Shown piece after piece: positions 16,464 through 24,258 of a DNA stretch of 32,253 bases. The number at the start of each line of letters is the position of its first letter. Position 1 is the stretch's first letter. Location of the stretch: the IMG/VR virus record IMGVR_UViG_3300033150_002129, positions 1 through 32,253 of that record; one strand, 5' to 3'. The position numbers and the translations under genes are program-made. Source of the DNA: a virus. The notes below the pieces were generated by a model. It saw only the letters and a list, made by a program, of their open reading frames with translations, was not told the DNA's origin and did no database searches.

Positions 16464-17130
16464 CCTTTTCTCCTTTCTGTATGCCCATTCTTTCTCTGGC
16501 CAGGGCAAAATGATCTCTCCATGGCGAGCCGTCCTTGTGCCTAATTTTCGCCATCACCTCGAAAAACCCCGCCCGAATTTTTTCGCGGGAGTTCCTGGTG
16601 ACGTGCGGATAGATCAACGCCTCGAGCAGGTCTTCCCGGAAGCCGGCCCACAGGGCTTCGGCCATCCTCTCGGTGCGGCGGTACTTGTGCATGGGCATCT
16701 CCAGGAGTTCTGCGGCCGGAATGCCCAGGAGCCTTGAGGTCCGATGGACGGGCAGCATGAGCTGCTCGCGGGTGTAGAGCTCGGGCTTGGTATCTGGCTC
16801 GGGCTGGAATGCGCCGGAAACCTCGTGATCGTCGGCCGGGATTTGAATTATCAAGTGGTGGGCGAGAACGAGGATGCTCTCGAGCGGCGCCTCATCGAGT
16901 GCACCCGCAGCACCCCGCGATCCATAGCTTTCCTCCACCGCCCGCGCCATCATGGAATAGCCCTCGAAGCGCTCGCGCGGGGACTCGCCCGCGACCGCCG
17001 CCTGCATCCCCAGCATGATCTCGATGAAGTTTCTCAAAGAGATCATCGGCCCATCAACGGACTTTATGCGCGCTGCGGTCGCGCGACCTCCCCTGGTCTC
17101 GAGTCTGCTATGTGCTTTTTTATCGCCCAT
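16447..17130 (-). CDS. Unknown tail-region protein
   Basis: A 227-aa predominantly helical protein between tail tube and chaperone-position gene. It has no motif I recognise. The C-terminal half (LLGIPAAELLEMPMHKYRRTE, EKIRAGFFEVMAKI) looks globular. The start at 17130 has only a weak ribosome-binding site. By order it could be the first of two tail assembly chaperones; the next frame is shifted by +1 (equivalently -2) relative to it and overlaps, so a programmed shift is possible but no classic slippery heptamer was seen. Confidence 0.45.
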   Translation of the reverse strand: MGDKKAHSRLETRGGRATAARIKSVDGPMISLRNFIEIMLGMQAAVAGESPRERFEGYSMMARAVEESYGSRGAAGALDEAPLESILVLAHHLIIQIPADDHEVSGAFQPEPDTKPELYTREQLMLPVHRTSRLLGIPAAELLEMPMHKYRRTERMAEALWAGFREDLLEALIYPHVTRNSREKIRAGFFEVMAKIRHKDGSPWRDHFALARERMGIQKGEKDGKHT

Positions 17131-17151
17131 ATCTCGCGTCTATTTCTGCCT

Positions 17152-17167
17152 GGGGCCGCATGGCCCC
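17152..17167 (-). repeat. GC hairpin (6-4-6), after tail tube gene
   Basis: GGGGCC-GCAT-GGCCCC, a perfect stem in the 56-nt gap between tail tube and the next gene. Confidence 0.5.
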
Positions 17168-17178
17168 GCGGCTCCGTC

Positions 17179-17195
17179 GGCAGCTACTAGCTGCC
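17179..17195 (-). repeat. 17-bp palindrome over the tail tube stop codons
   Basis: Arms of 8 bp (GGCAGCTA/TAGCTGCC) around a single base; it contains both stop codons. Could form a short hairpin at the 3' end of a highly expressed gene. Confidence 0.5.
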
Positions 17196-17711
17196 TATAC
17201 CGGATGAGAGAATCGAGCCGTTTTCTTCGGATTCATCCACCAGGCCGACGAACTCACAGCTCAGCGTCTGGTTCTCATCATGGCGGTGTATCATCTCGAG
17301 GTCCGATACCAGCACCGCGTCGTTCAGGACGAAGTCTTCCTCGCCGGCAGGATAGGCGAACGGCCGATGCACCACCTTGCCGCGCTTGGTGATGTTCGCA
17401 CCCGGCACATTGCCCGTTCTGAGAGTCGTGCCGTCGAGGTTGAGTTTCGGATCGATCCTCACCAGCTTATCCTTGGTAGTCTCGAGCATGATGAGGGAGA
17501 GCACCGCCCGCTCGCCGCCGTACTTGATGTTGAGCGGCATAGCGCCCGCCTCGTCCGCCGTGTCCTCCTGCACGTTGCCCTCGATCCGGAGAGTGGCCCC
17601 CTCCTGGGTGTAGCCCAGGAAGAGAAGGCCGGTGGCGTCGGTCCAGAACGCACAGCCCGGCAGGTTCCGGATGTTGGCTTTATCAAATCCTGCTCCATAC
17701 GGTGTTCCCAT
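17187..17711 (-). CDS. Probable major tail tube protein
   Basis: About 174 aa from ATG 17711, with GGAGG 9 nt upstream; it follows the previous stop by two bases. It is beta-rich with few cysteines and has GATLRIEGNVQEDTADE and LNIKYGGERAVLSLIMLETT, the alternating pattern of tail tube proteins. Position is right: after connector and terminator genes, before chaperones and tape measure. Two stop codons in tandem (TAGTAG) end it, and lie inside a 17-bp palindrome (17179-17195) that may form a hairpin in the transcript. Confidence 0.65.
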   Translation of the reverse strand: MGTPYGAGFDKANIRNLPGCAFWTDATGLLFLGYTQEGATLRIEGNVQEDTADEAGAMPLNIKYGGERAVLSLIMLETTKDKLVRIDPKLNLDGTTLRTGNVPGANITKRGKVVHRPFAYPAGEEDFVLNDAVLVSDLEMIHRHDENQTLSCEFVGLVDESEENGSILSSGIGS

Positions 17712-17713
17712 GA

Positions 17714-18058
17714 TCAATTACCTCCCTTTTTTGCGGAGATGCCTCCGCCGGCAGACCCGGGTTTCGCTTCAGTGGTTGATCCGTCGCCACGGCCCGAGCC
17801 GTAATCAGTGCCATCTTTTTGCGGAGATAGCTCCACAAAAAAAGGCAGCCCATTGAAATTCAGCGACATCATTTCCTCCAGTTTTCCGGACGATATGTTC
17901 TCAAGCACAGGGGCGTAGCACGTTCCCTTTTTGAAAACGCGGCCCCCAACGTGCACGGCATGACCCTGGATCTTCGGGTTGACCGCGAACGGCGCGGGCC
18001 GCTCGATATAGCCCAGCCTGCGCGCTTTCTCCAATCGCCGTTTTATGCGATCCAGCAT
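17714..18058 (-). CDS. Small tail-region protein, unknown
   Basis: A 114-aa protein. The N-terminal 25 residues are very basic (RIKRRLEKARRLGY), the centre has short beta stretches (AVHVGGRVFKKGTCYAPVL), and the C-terminal 30 are Gly/Ser/Lys low complexity. Its ATG shares a base with the previous stop (TAATG). It lies between tail terminator and tail tube. Probably a minor tail or connector-associated protein; function not recognised. Confidence 0.5.
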   Translation of the reverse strand: MLDRIKRRLEKARRLGYIERPAPFAVNPKIQGHAVHVGGRVFKKGTCYAPVLENISSGKLEEMMSLNFNGLPFFVELSPQKDGTDYGSGRGDGSTTEAKPGSAGGGISAKKGGN

Positions 18059-18447
18059 TACAGGCTCCTGTAAGAGAGCAGGAGGTTGAAAACGTACTGC
18101 TCGCGGCCCTTATCGTCTCTGCCTAAAGCATATGGCCTCTGCGAAGCCTCCGACCATTTGATTTGGTGTCCCGCCAAATCGAGGTGGTGCGCACCGTGAT
18201 ACCGGCGGTAAAGCCGCTCGATAAGGTCGAGGCCACCCTCGGGATCATTGGGAGCTGAGGTTACCAACACCTGTATGGTCTCGTCGGCCCAGGCGAAATC
18301 TATCCGGTTGGGAGCGCCCGAAGTCTGCGTCACAACCACCAGCGGGAACTCCGCGTCGCGCTCGTCCATCGAGTTTATATATACTCGATCTATGAGGCCG
18401 AAATTCGCTATCATGTCGGACGCGATATCATCAGCAAGATGGCTCAT
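18058..18447 (-). CDS. Probable tail terminator protein
   Basis: A 129-aa protein of the size and composition of gpU-like/DUF3168-type tail terminators, which cap the tail tube and join it to the head. Visible features: a short N-terminal helix (HLADDIASDMIANFG), central beta strands (FPLVVVTQTS, ETIQVLVTS) and a strand near the end (REQYVFNLLLSY). It overlaps the gp10-like gene upstream by ATGA and the small gene after it by one base. Confidence 0.6.
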   Translation of the reverse strand: MSHLADDIASDMIANFGLIDRVYINSMDERDAEFPLVVVTQTSGAPNRIDFAWADETIQVLVTSAPNDPEGGLDLIERLYRRYHGAHHLDLAGHQIKWSEASQRPYALGRDDKGREQYVFNLLLSYRSL

Positions 18448-18908
18448 TTTGCATATCCCTGCGCTCTGGCAATAGACTCAGAAATCCATTGCATCCATCT
18501 CTGAGTGTTTTCGAGCAGCACCCGCTCGACGTATTTGCCGCCGCCGCCCCTGGTCCCAGGTTCGTCCAGTTCATGGCGCCTGGCTGCGTAATGGGCGTTG
18601 AAGCCGAACAGGATCACCGTGGCCGACGGCTTCTTGCCCTGCGGTACCTCTCCTGTGACCGCAACTTGTGCGCCCTCGTCCGGCGGAGGTCCCGCCATGA
18701 TGAAATCGCCGTTCACATGCGCCGATGCCGAACCGCGCAGATAGCCGGTCAACACTGGCGCGGCCTGGATCATCTTGCCCAGGCCGTCGTGCGCGATCTT
18801 CCGGCCCGCGTCCGCCGCGGCATACGGGACTGTCTCATGATAACGGTCCAGCCCGTGGAACAGATCGCTATAATCGAACTTCAGCTTTATGTCCCCTTTA
18901 TCAGCCAT
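18444..18908 (-). CDS. HK97 gp10-like tail completion / minor head-tail protein
   Basis: About 154 aa starting at ATG 18908 (MADKGDIKLKF), preferred over the adjacent ATG 18911 because of better spacing from GAGG. The pattern is that of gp10-like proteins: a helical start (YSDLFHGLDRYHETVPYAAADAG), then QAAPVLTGYLRGSASAHV, then HYAARRHELDEPGTRGGGGKYVER. The phrase tgyLrgS followed by hyA..hE..g....kyl is typical of this family. It lies between stopper and terminator genes, as in other siphoviruses. Confidence 0.75.
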   Translation of the reverse strand: MADKGDIKLKFDYSDLFHGLDRYHETVPYAAADAGRKIAHDGLGKMIQAAPVLTGYLRGSASAHVNGDFIMAGPPPDEGAQVAVTGEVPQGKKPSATVILFGFNAHYAARRHELDEPGTRGGGGKYVERVLLENTQRWMQWISESIARAQGYAK

Positions 18909-19228
18909 CATTCTTCCTCGATGAGATAAGCTTCCACGTGATCCGGGGCGCCCGTCACCCTGGGCGCGTCCATCATCTTCACCACCCTGTAGGCTACGCC
19001 CGATATGGTCACGCGGTAGTTGAGGCCGATGCCGACTCCGGGCCGGAGGAAAAGCCTCGCCGCGTAAGGCGCGCTCTGCTTGCCTCCCAGTTCGGTCTCG
19101 CTCTGGTTCCACTCGATCCGCGCCTTTTCCATCACCGCGGCGGCGTAAGTCTTTACGTTCCACTTGTTGACGCCGGTCATGGCCTCGATCGACACAATAT
19201 CATTCAAAAGGTGCGCCATTGGGCTCAT
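18908..19228 (-). CDS. Head-tail adaptor / stopper-type protein
   Basis: A 106-aa beta-rich protein with DIVSIEAMTGVNKWNVKTY and a C-terminal VTISGVAYRVVKMMD, which resembles the small head-closure (stopper) proteins, where a VxI..IeP.tg..k.g.. start is common. It shares the ATG/TGA base with the next gene. The order connector, stopper, gp10-like, terminator, tube fits siphoviral necks. Confidence 0.6.
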   Translation of the reverse strand: MSPMAHLLNDIVSIEAMTGVNKWNVKTYAAAVMEKARIEWNQSETELGGKQSAPYAARLFLRPGVGIGLNYRVTISGVAYRVVKMMDAPRVTGAPDHVEAYLIEEE

Positions 19229-19231
19229 TTT

Positions 19232-19858
19232 CTAAACCCCGAACTTTCCGCGCTCATTGTTGTATACCCAGTTAAAATATTCAGAGGGTGGAATTTCATA
19301 CGGCCACGCGCGCGGCGCGGCTATATCAGCGTTGGCAGCGAAAATCAGCCCTCCGAACGATCCCACTACGAAGTTAGACGGTTGCGAAAGGTCGTCTCCT
19401 CCCACGGGTACGGCCGCGATGTTTTCAGCCACGTGCGCTCCGTCCAGCCATAAGTTCATCCTGTCGGGCGCCCACGAGCCGGCTATGAAGTGCCATACGT
19501 TCTGAGTCAGGTTTCCCGCTGCCGCTATCTGAGCCCAGGCCAGTCCGCCCGCGCCATCGTCATATCTAATCTGGAGCATATTGCCCATGGCCGCACCCAT
19601 TTTGGCGATGCTTATATAGCTGAGTCCCATCCCGGGAATCGTCGGTCCTACCAGGATATAAAAATGGGGATTGCCGTCAGCGGGTGCATGCAAAGGCCGC
19701 ACCCATGCCGCCATGGCGCCATGGTCGGAGCGTATATCATGATCGAGATCAAAATTTTGCGTGTCCCCCAGGGCATTAAAGCGCGCGTTCAGGCCGGGGC
19801 GGGCGAACTTGGGCGGATACCGCCGATGTATGCGGCGGCTGTATGGAAAGCCGCCCAC
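19232..19858 (-). CDS. LamG/ConA-like lectin-domain protein
   Basis: About 208 aa from GTG 19858, which shares a base with the previous stop (TAGTG) and has GGAGG 7 nt upstream. The sequence from residue 40 follows a concanavalin-type jelly roll: HGAMAAWVRPLHAP, then WHFIAGSWAPDRMNLWLDG and VAENIAAVP, and a closing ADIAAPRAWPYEIPPSEYF. Such domains bind glycans on virion or host surface. The position among head-tail joining genes is unusual for a lectin, so it may be a decoration protein on the capsid or neck. Confidence 0.65.
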   Translation of the reverse strand: MGGFPYSRRIHRRYPPKFARPGLNARFNALGDTQNFDLDHDIRSDHGAMAAWVRPLHAPADGNPHFYILVGPTIPGMGLSYISIAKMGAAMGNMLQIRYDDGAGGLAWAQIAAAGNLTQNVWHFIAGSWAPDRMNLWLDGAHVAENIAAVPVGGDDLSQPSNFVVGSFGGLIFAANADIAAPRAWPYEIPPSEYFNWVYNNERGKFGV

Positions 19859-20160
19859 TACATGACCTCCACTGTGTAGAGCCAGCCATTCGTGTTGTAG
19901 CGGGTGAAATGGATGTGGCGATACGTCTCGCTCGAAATGTAGAGCGGCGTCATGCCCGGCCAAAGCATGCCGTTGGCCGCGGTCACTCCCGCCGCGGGAT
20001 CGTTGTTCATCAAGAAGTAGAAGTCGAACTCCGATACCACCAAAAAATTTTTTGCGCGCCCGAGATCGAGATGATCGGAATCGGACTGTACCCGGATTCT
20101 CCGGGGCGCCGCCGCTGGTCCCACGATCTGGATCGGCATTACATTATTGTCATTTATCAT
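19858..20160 (-). CDS. Small virion-type protein, unknown
   Basis: A 100-aa beta-rich protein with IRVQSDSDHLDLG, EFDFYFLMNNDPAAG and HIHFTRYNTNGWLY. Starts at ATG 20160 preceded by GGAGGAAGG. It lies between connector and lectin-like gene, and so may be a capsid decoration protein or connector accessory. No diagnostic motif seen. A GC hairpin (20172-20187) sits just upstream of its ribosome-binding site. Confidence 0.5.
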   Translation of the reverse strand: MINDNNVMPIQIVGPAAAPRRIRVQSDSDHLDLGRAKNFLVVSEFDFYFLMNNDPAAGVTAANGMLWPGMTPLYISSETYRHIHFTRYNTNGWLYTVEVM

Positions 20161-20171
20161 TTCCTTCCTCC

Positions 20172-20187
20172 GCCGGGGTATCCCGGC
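20172..20187 (-). repeat. GC hairpin (6-4-6), before small virion gene
   Basis: GCCGGG-GTAT-CCCGGC, a perfect stem, directly followed on the transcribed strand by GGAGG of the gene at 19858-20160. Confidence 0.5.
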
Positions 20188-20208
20188 CGGCGGATCCGAT
20201 GTCCGCCC

Positions 20209-20772
20209 TTAAATGGCATGGCTTCTCCTGATGAGTGGCCGGAGCCAGTTTTCGGCTTCCGGACACAATGCGTTCGCCTTGCCGCTGTATTTCTCCCGGG
20301 TGTTCCCGATTCCGATCTCGGTAACCCCCTCGGCCTGGAGCATGGCCCTGGTTCCCCCTCCGGGCACCGGGCCGCCAACGCCGCTCACCTCGACTTGCCA
20401 CACGAGGTGAATCGCCTGGGCGACCTGCGCCTTTTTTACCCGCTTATCGATCTCATAATCCCCGGCGCTTCTGTATGCCTCAATATTGGCCTTGCCGCCG
20501 CGGTAATTGAATGAGAATCTCGGGAATTCCAGGGCCTGCGCCTCCTCGTCCGTCAGCTCCGTCACCTGCCGTCCGATGTAGCAATGAGCCGCGTCGATCA
20601 TTCGGCAGGCCTGGATCAGGTAACGCCGCTTGTCCGCTGCCGCCAGCGCGGCCCACGCGGTCTCGGCATCGCCCTGGATGCGGTCCTCGATTAGAGCCTC
20701 GGCCTCGGCGAGCGTCACGTAAGTGTTGGCATCCGGGTCTGCCGCAGTGGCTATTAAAGCGCTTACCGCCAT
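20209..20772 (-). CDS. Head-tail connector protein (DnaT-like/gp6-like)
   Basis: A 187-aa protein. The start DANTYVTLAEAEALIEDR, the middle ADKRRYLIQACRMIDAAHCYIGRQV and YEIDKRVKKAQVAQAIHLV match a common phage head-tail connector family (often named putative DnaT-like ssDNA-binding protein). It would bind beneath the portal and start the neck. It is the first gene after the capsid and is separated from it by a 26-bp hairpin. Confidence 0.7.
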   Translation of the reverse strand: MAVSALIATAADPDANTYVTLAEAEALIEDRIQGDAETAWAALAAADKRRYLIQACRMIDAAHCYIGRQVTELTDEEAQALEFPRFSFNYRGGKANIEAYRSAGDYEIDKRVKKAQVAQAIHLVWQVEVSGVGGPVPGGGTRAMLQAEGVTEIGIGNTREKYSGKANALCPEAENWLRPLIRRSHAI

Positions 20773-20802
20773 TTATTCACCTTTACGCTCAGGAGGGGGG
20801 AT

Positions 20803-20828
20803 GGGGGATCCTTTGGAAAGGATCCCCC
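20803..20828 (-). other. Strong 12-bp-stem hairpin after the capsid gene
   Basis: A perfect inverted repeat (arms 20803-20814 and 20817-20828, two-base centre) lies 19 nt past the capsid stop and about 30 nt before the connector gene. There is no T tract on the transcript side, so it is not a clean intrinsic terminator. It could protect capsid mRNA or act as a partial terminator that lowers downstream expression. Confidence 0.6.
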
Positions 20829-20846
20829 GTTTCCCCTCTGAGACTC

Positions 20847-22205
20847 TTATGGTGTCCAGTTGTAGCAATAGGAGTGCCAGCCCTGGGAGATGCCTTTCAT
20901 CTCCAAGGTGTACTCTCCCACTATCTCCTCGGTCTTGCGGTCGCCTGTCTTTCCGATCGGTATCGAGAAGAAAGAGCGGCCTTGGAGGTTCAAGACCTTG
21001 ACGAACTTCCTGGTCAGGAGTATCGAAACATTGCCGAATACGCGGAGCCTCGGAACCATCAACACGGTCACCGTCCCGAAGTCAGTCAGCACCGTGCCTA
21101 CGAGCTGGGCCACGTTCTCGGCGTTCATATCGGCATTCACCGTCGCGATGTTGCCCTTCCATCCCGCCACGCTGACCTTCAGCGCTGGCGGTATCAGCAG
21201 AAGGTCGGCCTGGCCCTCTTCCGCTCCGTTCTGGTAAATTACCTGCTGCTGCAGGGTGCGGAAATTATTGAAGGTGAAGGCCGCACCTCCGACGTTTCTG
21301 AAGCAGTTGGCCGGAGGCGTCACCGCTGCGCCCGCGCCGGTCAGCGCCCCGTGTCGGAGATAGCGCATGATGCCCCGCATCGTTCGCACCTGCGTCGCCG
21401 AGCCCAAACTCGGAACGCCGCCCACGAAGTTCCAATCGGAGAAGAGCACCGCTGCCTCGAGGTCGCGCATGGCCTCGGTCAGCCTTTTCTGCTTGGTGTA
21501 GGCGAACTCGTCTCCCACGTCTCCCAGGTGCTGGTCGATCAGTGCCTCCCGGGTGCCGGTCATTTCGACCGCGTAGTTGAAGATGTGAGAGATGTTGTAG
21601 AGCCGGTCCATGTTGGACTTCTGCGCGTCAGGAGCATCGTCGCCCTCGATCGACACCTCGCCTCCCAAGAGGATTTCCTCGCCGGATGCGTGCGCGATGG
21701 CGGTGGACTGCCCCCAGCCGCGCGACACGCCCACCTGGTTGGTGGTCGAGTTAATCGAGGTGATGCGCATGATCTCGTCATTCGGCACCTGCCCGACCGT
21801 GATCAACTCGCCCACCTGGAAAACGTCGGCGTCGGGAACGGTCAGGAACCCTCCAGCCGCGCCCACCGCGCCCTGGAGGGTCACCACATCCGCCAGGAGC
21901 TCGTCCTCCAGCCATTCGTGGCGGATGTTGCGGGCCGGGTACGGCCCCATGCCGAGAGCCGAAAGAAGAGGCGTGGTCTTCGGGGATATTATCTCGATCA
22001 GAGGCGCAACGTCCTCCGCGTGCTCTCCGCCCGGCTGGACGGTGTCGAACATCGCCTTGCCCGGAAAGCCCGCGGCGAGCACCGTGATGCCCACCACTGT
22101 GAGCATCCCGAACAAAAGCATGTTCGAGGGATTTGTGAGGTTTTCAATTATGGGGGTTATAAGGGGGCTGATTGCGGCCCATAGGGCCATCAGCCAGATT
22201 TCCAT
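20847..22205 (-). CDS. Major capsid protein, SU10-type (HK97 fold)
   Basis: A 452-aa frame. From residue 52 the sequence (MFDTVQPGGEHAED) resembles SU10-type major capsid proteins: IEIISPKTTPLLSALG, then a short spacer to RHEWLEDEL, later EMTGTREALID and a C-terminal beta region. Preceding this are 51 hydrophobic residues with LLFGMLTVVGITVLAAG, which are unusual for a capsid. The upstream ATG 22205 has AAGGAG at spacing 10, while ATG 22052 has only AAGG. So the long form may be made. The extension could be a cleaved leader, a fused small membrane protein, or an artefact of start choice. The scaffold gene lies just upstream. Confidence 0.82.
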   Translation of the reverse strand: MEIWLMALWAAISPLITPIIENLTNPSNMLLFGMLTVVGITVLAAGFPGKAMFDTVQPGGEHAEDVAPLIEIISPKTTPLLSALGMGPYPARNIRHEWLEDELLADVVTLQGAVGAAGGFLTVPDADVFQVGELITVGQVPNDEIMRITSINSTTNQVGVSRGWGQSTAIAHASGEEILLGGEVSIEGDDAPDAQKSNMDRLYNISHIFNYAVEMTGTREALIDQHLGDVGDEFAYTKQKRLTEAMRDLEAAVLFSDWNFVGGVPSLGSATQVRTMRGIMRYLRHGALTGAGAAVTPPANCFRNVGGAAFTFNNFRTLQQQVIYQNGAEEGQADLLLIPPALKVSVAGWKGNIATVNADMNAENVAQLVGTVLTDFGTVTVLMVPRLRVFGNVSILLTRKFVKVLNLQGRSFFSIPIGKTGDRKTEEIVGEYTLEMKGISQGWHSYCYNWTP

Positions 22206-22236
22206 TTTCGTTTTTCTCCTTTTTTCACGTTTTGTT

Positions 22237-23007
22237 TCACTTTTTGAGTTCTTTCACTCTTTTCATGAGCTGCGTCCGGGCGATATCGTCTCCGGCCGCG
22301 GCCCGCTTTTTCAGATCCTCGAGGTCCGCATTCTTAGGCGCGTTCGGGTCCGGATCTGATCCCGGAGGGGTCCCCCCGCCGGGAGGTGAAGCGGCCGGTC
22401 CCTTGAACAGGTAGGCCTTGTTCTTTTTCAGCTCGGCCACCGCCTCGGCCGCACCCTTGACCTCGCCAGTGTCGAGGTCCACCTCGATCCCGTCCTTCCC
22501 GGAAAGGATCAAAAAAATGTCCGCAGGGTCGGTTGCGCCCTCCCGGGCCGCGGCCGCGGTCAGAGCGGAGCGCAAAAGCGCCGATTTTGCCCTGGCCTCG
22601 AGAGAGGCGGCACGCTCGTTCGCCACCCGCGCGATCTCCGCCGGGTCCGAGTCGTCCGCCGCGTTCGGATCGAGGGCCGCGAGAAGATTCTTCCGGAACT
22701 CCTCGTCCTTTTTTTTCAGCTCGACGATCTGAGACTCGAGCGCCTGGCGCTTCTTGCGCTCTTGCGCAACCTCGGCCACTGGCACCAACCCCTTCTTATC
22801 GTCTTTTCCCTTGCCGCCGCCGTCTCCGGCGCCGGGCTTGTCGGTAGGTTCGCCCGCGCCATTGTTGTCATCCTTGGTCTTGCCGCCGCCGGCGCCGGCC
22901 TTATCGTCGGCCGGGGGGTCTCCCTCTCCGGTCCCGTTTGTCCCCATCCCGCTGCCGCCGCCGGCGCCGGGATGGAAAAGCAGCCTTTCCAGCAGTGATT
23001 TGATCAT
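22237..23007 (-). CDS. Head scaffolding protein
   Basis: A 256-aa acidic, low-complexity protein. The first 75 residues are Gly/Asp/Lys-rich; a coiled coil follows (RKKRQALESQIVELKKKDEEF), then an Ala/Arg-rich helical part and a C-terminal Gly/Pro linker before a basic helix (ARTQLMKRVKELKK), the usual capsid-binding end of scaffolds. Position just before the capsid gene fits. No protease domain seen, so it is probably released whole or cleaved by an unseen host protease. Confidence 0.75.
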   Translation of the reverse strand: MIKSLLERLLFHPGAGGGSGMGTNGTGEGDPPADDKAGAGGGKTKDDNNGAGEPTDKPGAGDGGGKGKDDKKGLVPVAEVAQERKKRQALESQIVELKKKDEEFRKNLLAALDPNAADDSDPAEIARVANERAASLEARAKSALLRSALTAAAAREGATDPADIFLILSGKDGIEVDLDTGEVKGAAEAVAELKKNKAYLFKGPAASPPGGGTPPGSDPDPNAPKNADLEDLKKRAAAGDDIARTQLMKRVKELKK

Positions 23008-23078
23008 CTCATTCTCCTCTTTAATTATGCCTCTCGACCACCAAGAGGCTGTTCAAAACGTTCATAAACACCAAGCCG

Positions 23079-23261
23079 CTACCTTCGGGCGCCGGCGTTA
23101 CTTTTAAGCTCTTTTTTAAGAAATTCCGCCACCCCGTCAACATCGGTGAACACCTCCACGATCTCCTTGGAAATGCGGTCACCGTCGTCATCGTACTCGG
23201 CCCAGATCCTCACTACATATCCGTCATTGTCCGTTATCTCCACCTCTGCCTTTCTCGCCAT
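23079..23261 (-). CDS. Small acidic head-region protein, unknown
   Basis: About 60 aa from ATG 23261 (preferred over 23267 because the GGGG is 6 nt upstream). A beta start (AEVEITDNDGYVVRIWAEY), an acidic middle and a short helix (FLKKELKS). It lies between head morphogenesis and scaffold genes, with 6 nt to the former. Probably a minor structural or assembly protein; function not recognised. Confidence 0.55.
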   Translation of the reverse strand: MARKAEVEITDNDGYVVRIWAEYDDDGDRISKEIVEVFTDVDGVAEFLKKELKSNAGARR

Positions 23262-23273
23262 TTTCATCCCCTT

Positions 23274-24167
23274 TTAAGCGGCTTTCTTAAGGCTTCTCAA
23301 TCCGGCCTCGGCCGCCTGTTGGCCGTCTTGTATCTCCTCGGGCCTCGCCAGCTCCTCTACGAACGGCGCCAGCACGTCCACACAGTTGGGGTGCCAGGGC
23401 GGAGGGCCGATGGACGCGAGGCTCGGGTAGCCGGGATGTTCTCCCTTGATCGAGAGCACCGCCCCCTGCCAGGGTGCGCAGATCGGACATGCGCCCCCGT
23501 GCGACGGCACCCGCACAAGCTCGATTCCATATTGGTCATATCGTATCAGCGCCCCCGCGGTCTGTGCCTCCCGGGTTCTGGTCCGCGCCAAGAGCTCGGC
23601 GTATGAGCGCAGGGTGCCGCGATACCCCCCCGGAATCACCTGGCCGGCCAGTATGTCCAGAAGCTCCTGTTGAATGCCTTTGATGCCCTTGCCGGTCACG
23701 AGCCCCGTCCCTATCGCCTTCGATGAGGCGATGTCTATCTCGATCGGCATCTGCGATGCCCTGATCACCCGCGTGATGTTTCTCTCGATCCCGTCGAGCA
23801 TCACTGCCAAATCGTCCGCCATGGACTCGGTAAGCGCATAGATCGAGTTTCTGTCCACCACCGCGAAGCCCGCCCGGAGTGCGGTGTCGTCTGCCACTCC
23901 CAGTTTATGGAGCGACCTGGTGGCGTACAGGGTCCCGTTGCCGTACGAGCGCGGCAGCCAGGTCTCGATCCATTGCGCCGCGGGGTCGTAAGCCGCATCG
24001 AGTATCTCGTCAATCTGTTTCGACAAAACGCGCAGCCTTCCCAATTCCGCCCCCGGCAATTGCAATGCCTGGTAGTTGGCCAGGAGCGAAGTGATCTCGC
24101 GCTGCGCATCCTCGAAAATGGCGCGGAACTGCTCGATGGCGCGCTCGCTAATCGCTTCTGCGGCCAT
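23274..24167 (-). CDS. Phage head morphogenesis protein (Mu gpF/SPP1 gp7-like)
   Basis: About 297 aa from ATG 24167 with GGAGG 7 nt upstream. The C-terminal domain is typical: ARTRTREAQTAGALIRYDQYG, then CPICAPWQGAVLSI with a C-x2-C pair, then GPPPWHPNCVDVLAPF, the GPP.HPNC signature of the gpF family. The N-terminal part is helical. These minor head proteins associate with portal and enter the head. It is the first gene after the portal. Confidence 0.85.
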   Translation of the reverse strand: MAAEAISERAIEQFRAIFEDAQREITSLLANYQALQLPGAELGRLRVLSKQIDEILDAAYDPAAQWIETWLPRSYGNGTLYATRSLHKLGVADDTALRAGFAVVDRNSIYALTESMADDLAVMLDGIERNITRVIRASQMPIEIDIASSKAIGTGLVTGKGIKGIQQELLDILAGQVIPGGYRGTLRSYAELLARTRTREAQTAGALIRYDQYGIELVRVPSHGGACPICAPWQGAVLSIKGEHPGYPSLASIGPPPWHPNCVDVLAPFVEELARPEEIQDGQQAAEAGLRSLKKAA

Positions 24168-24258
24168 GTAACCGCCTCCATACCGCAAGAATTGCCTGCG
24201 GTTCGTTTCGGCTGGTGACCCACGCTGACGTTTTCAATTTCATCTTTTCAAACTCTTT

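Noticed and set aside
18911-19163. N-terminal extension of the gp10-like gene
   Set aside because: It is Arg-rich shadow sequence of the stopper gene; the real start is near 18908.
20803-20828. Rho-independent terminator
   Set aside because: The stem is strong but there is no T run after it on the transcribed strand.
20511-22184. Long plus-strand ORF (557 aa)
   Set aside because: It lies opposite the capsid and connector genes; the Arg/His-rich composition is that of a shadow frame, with no motif.
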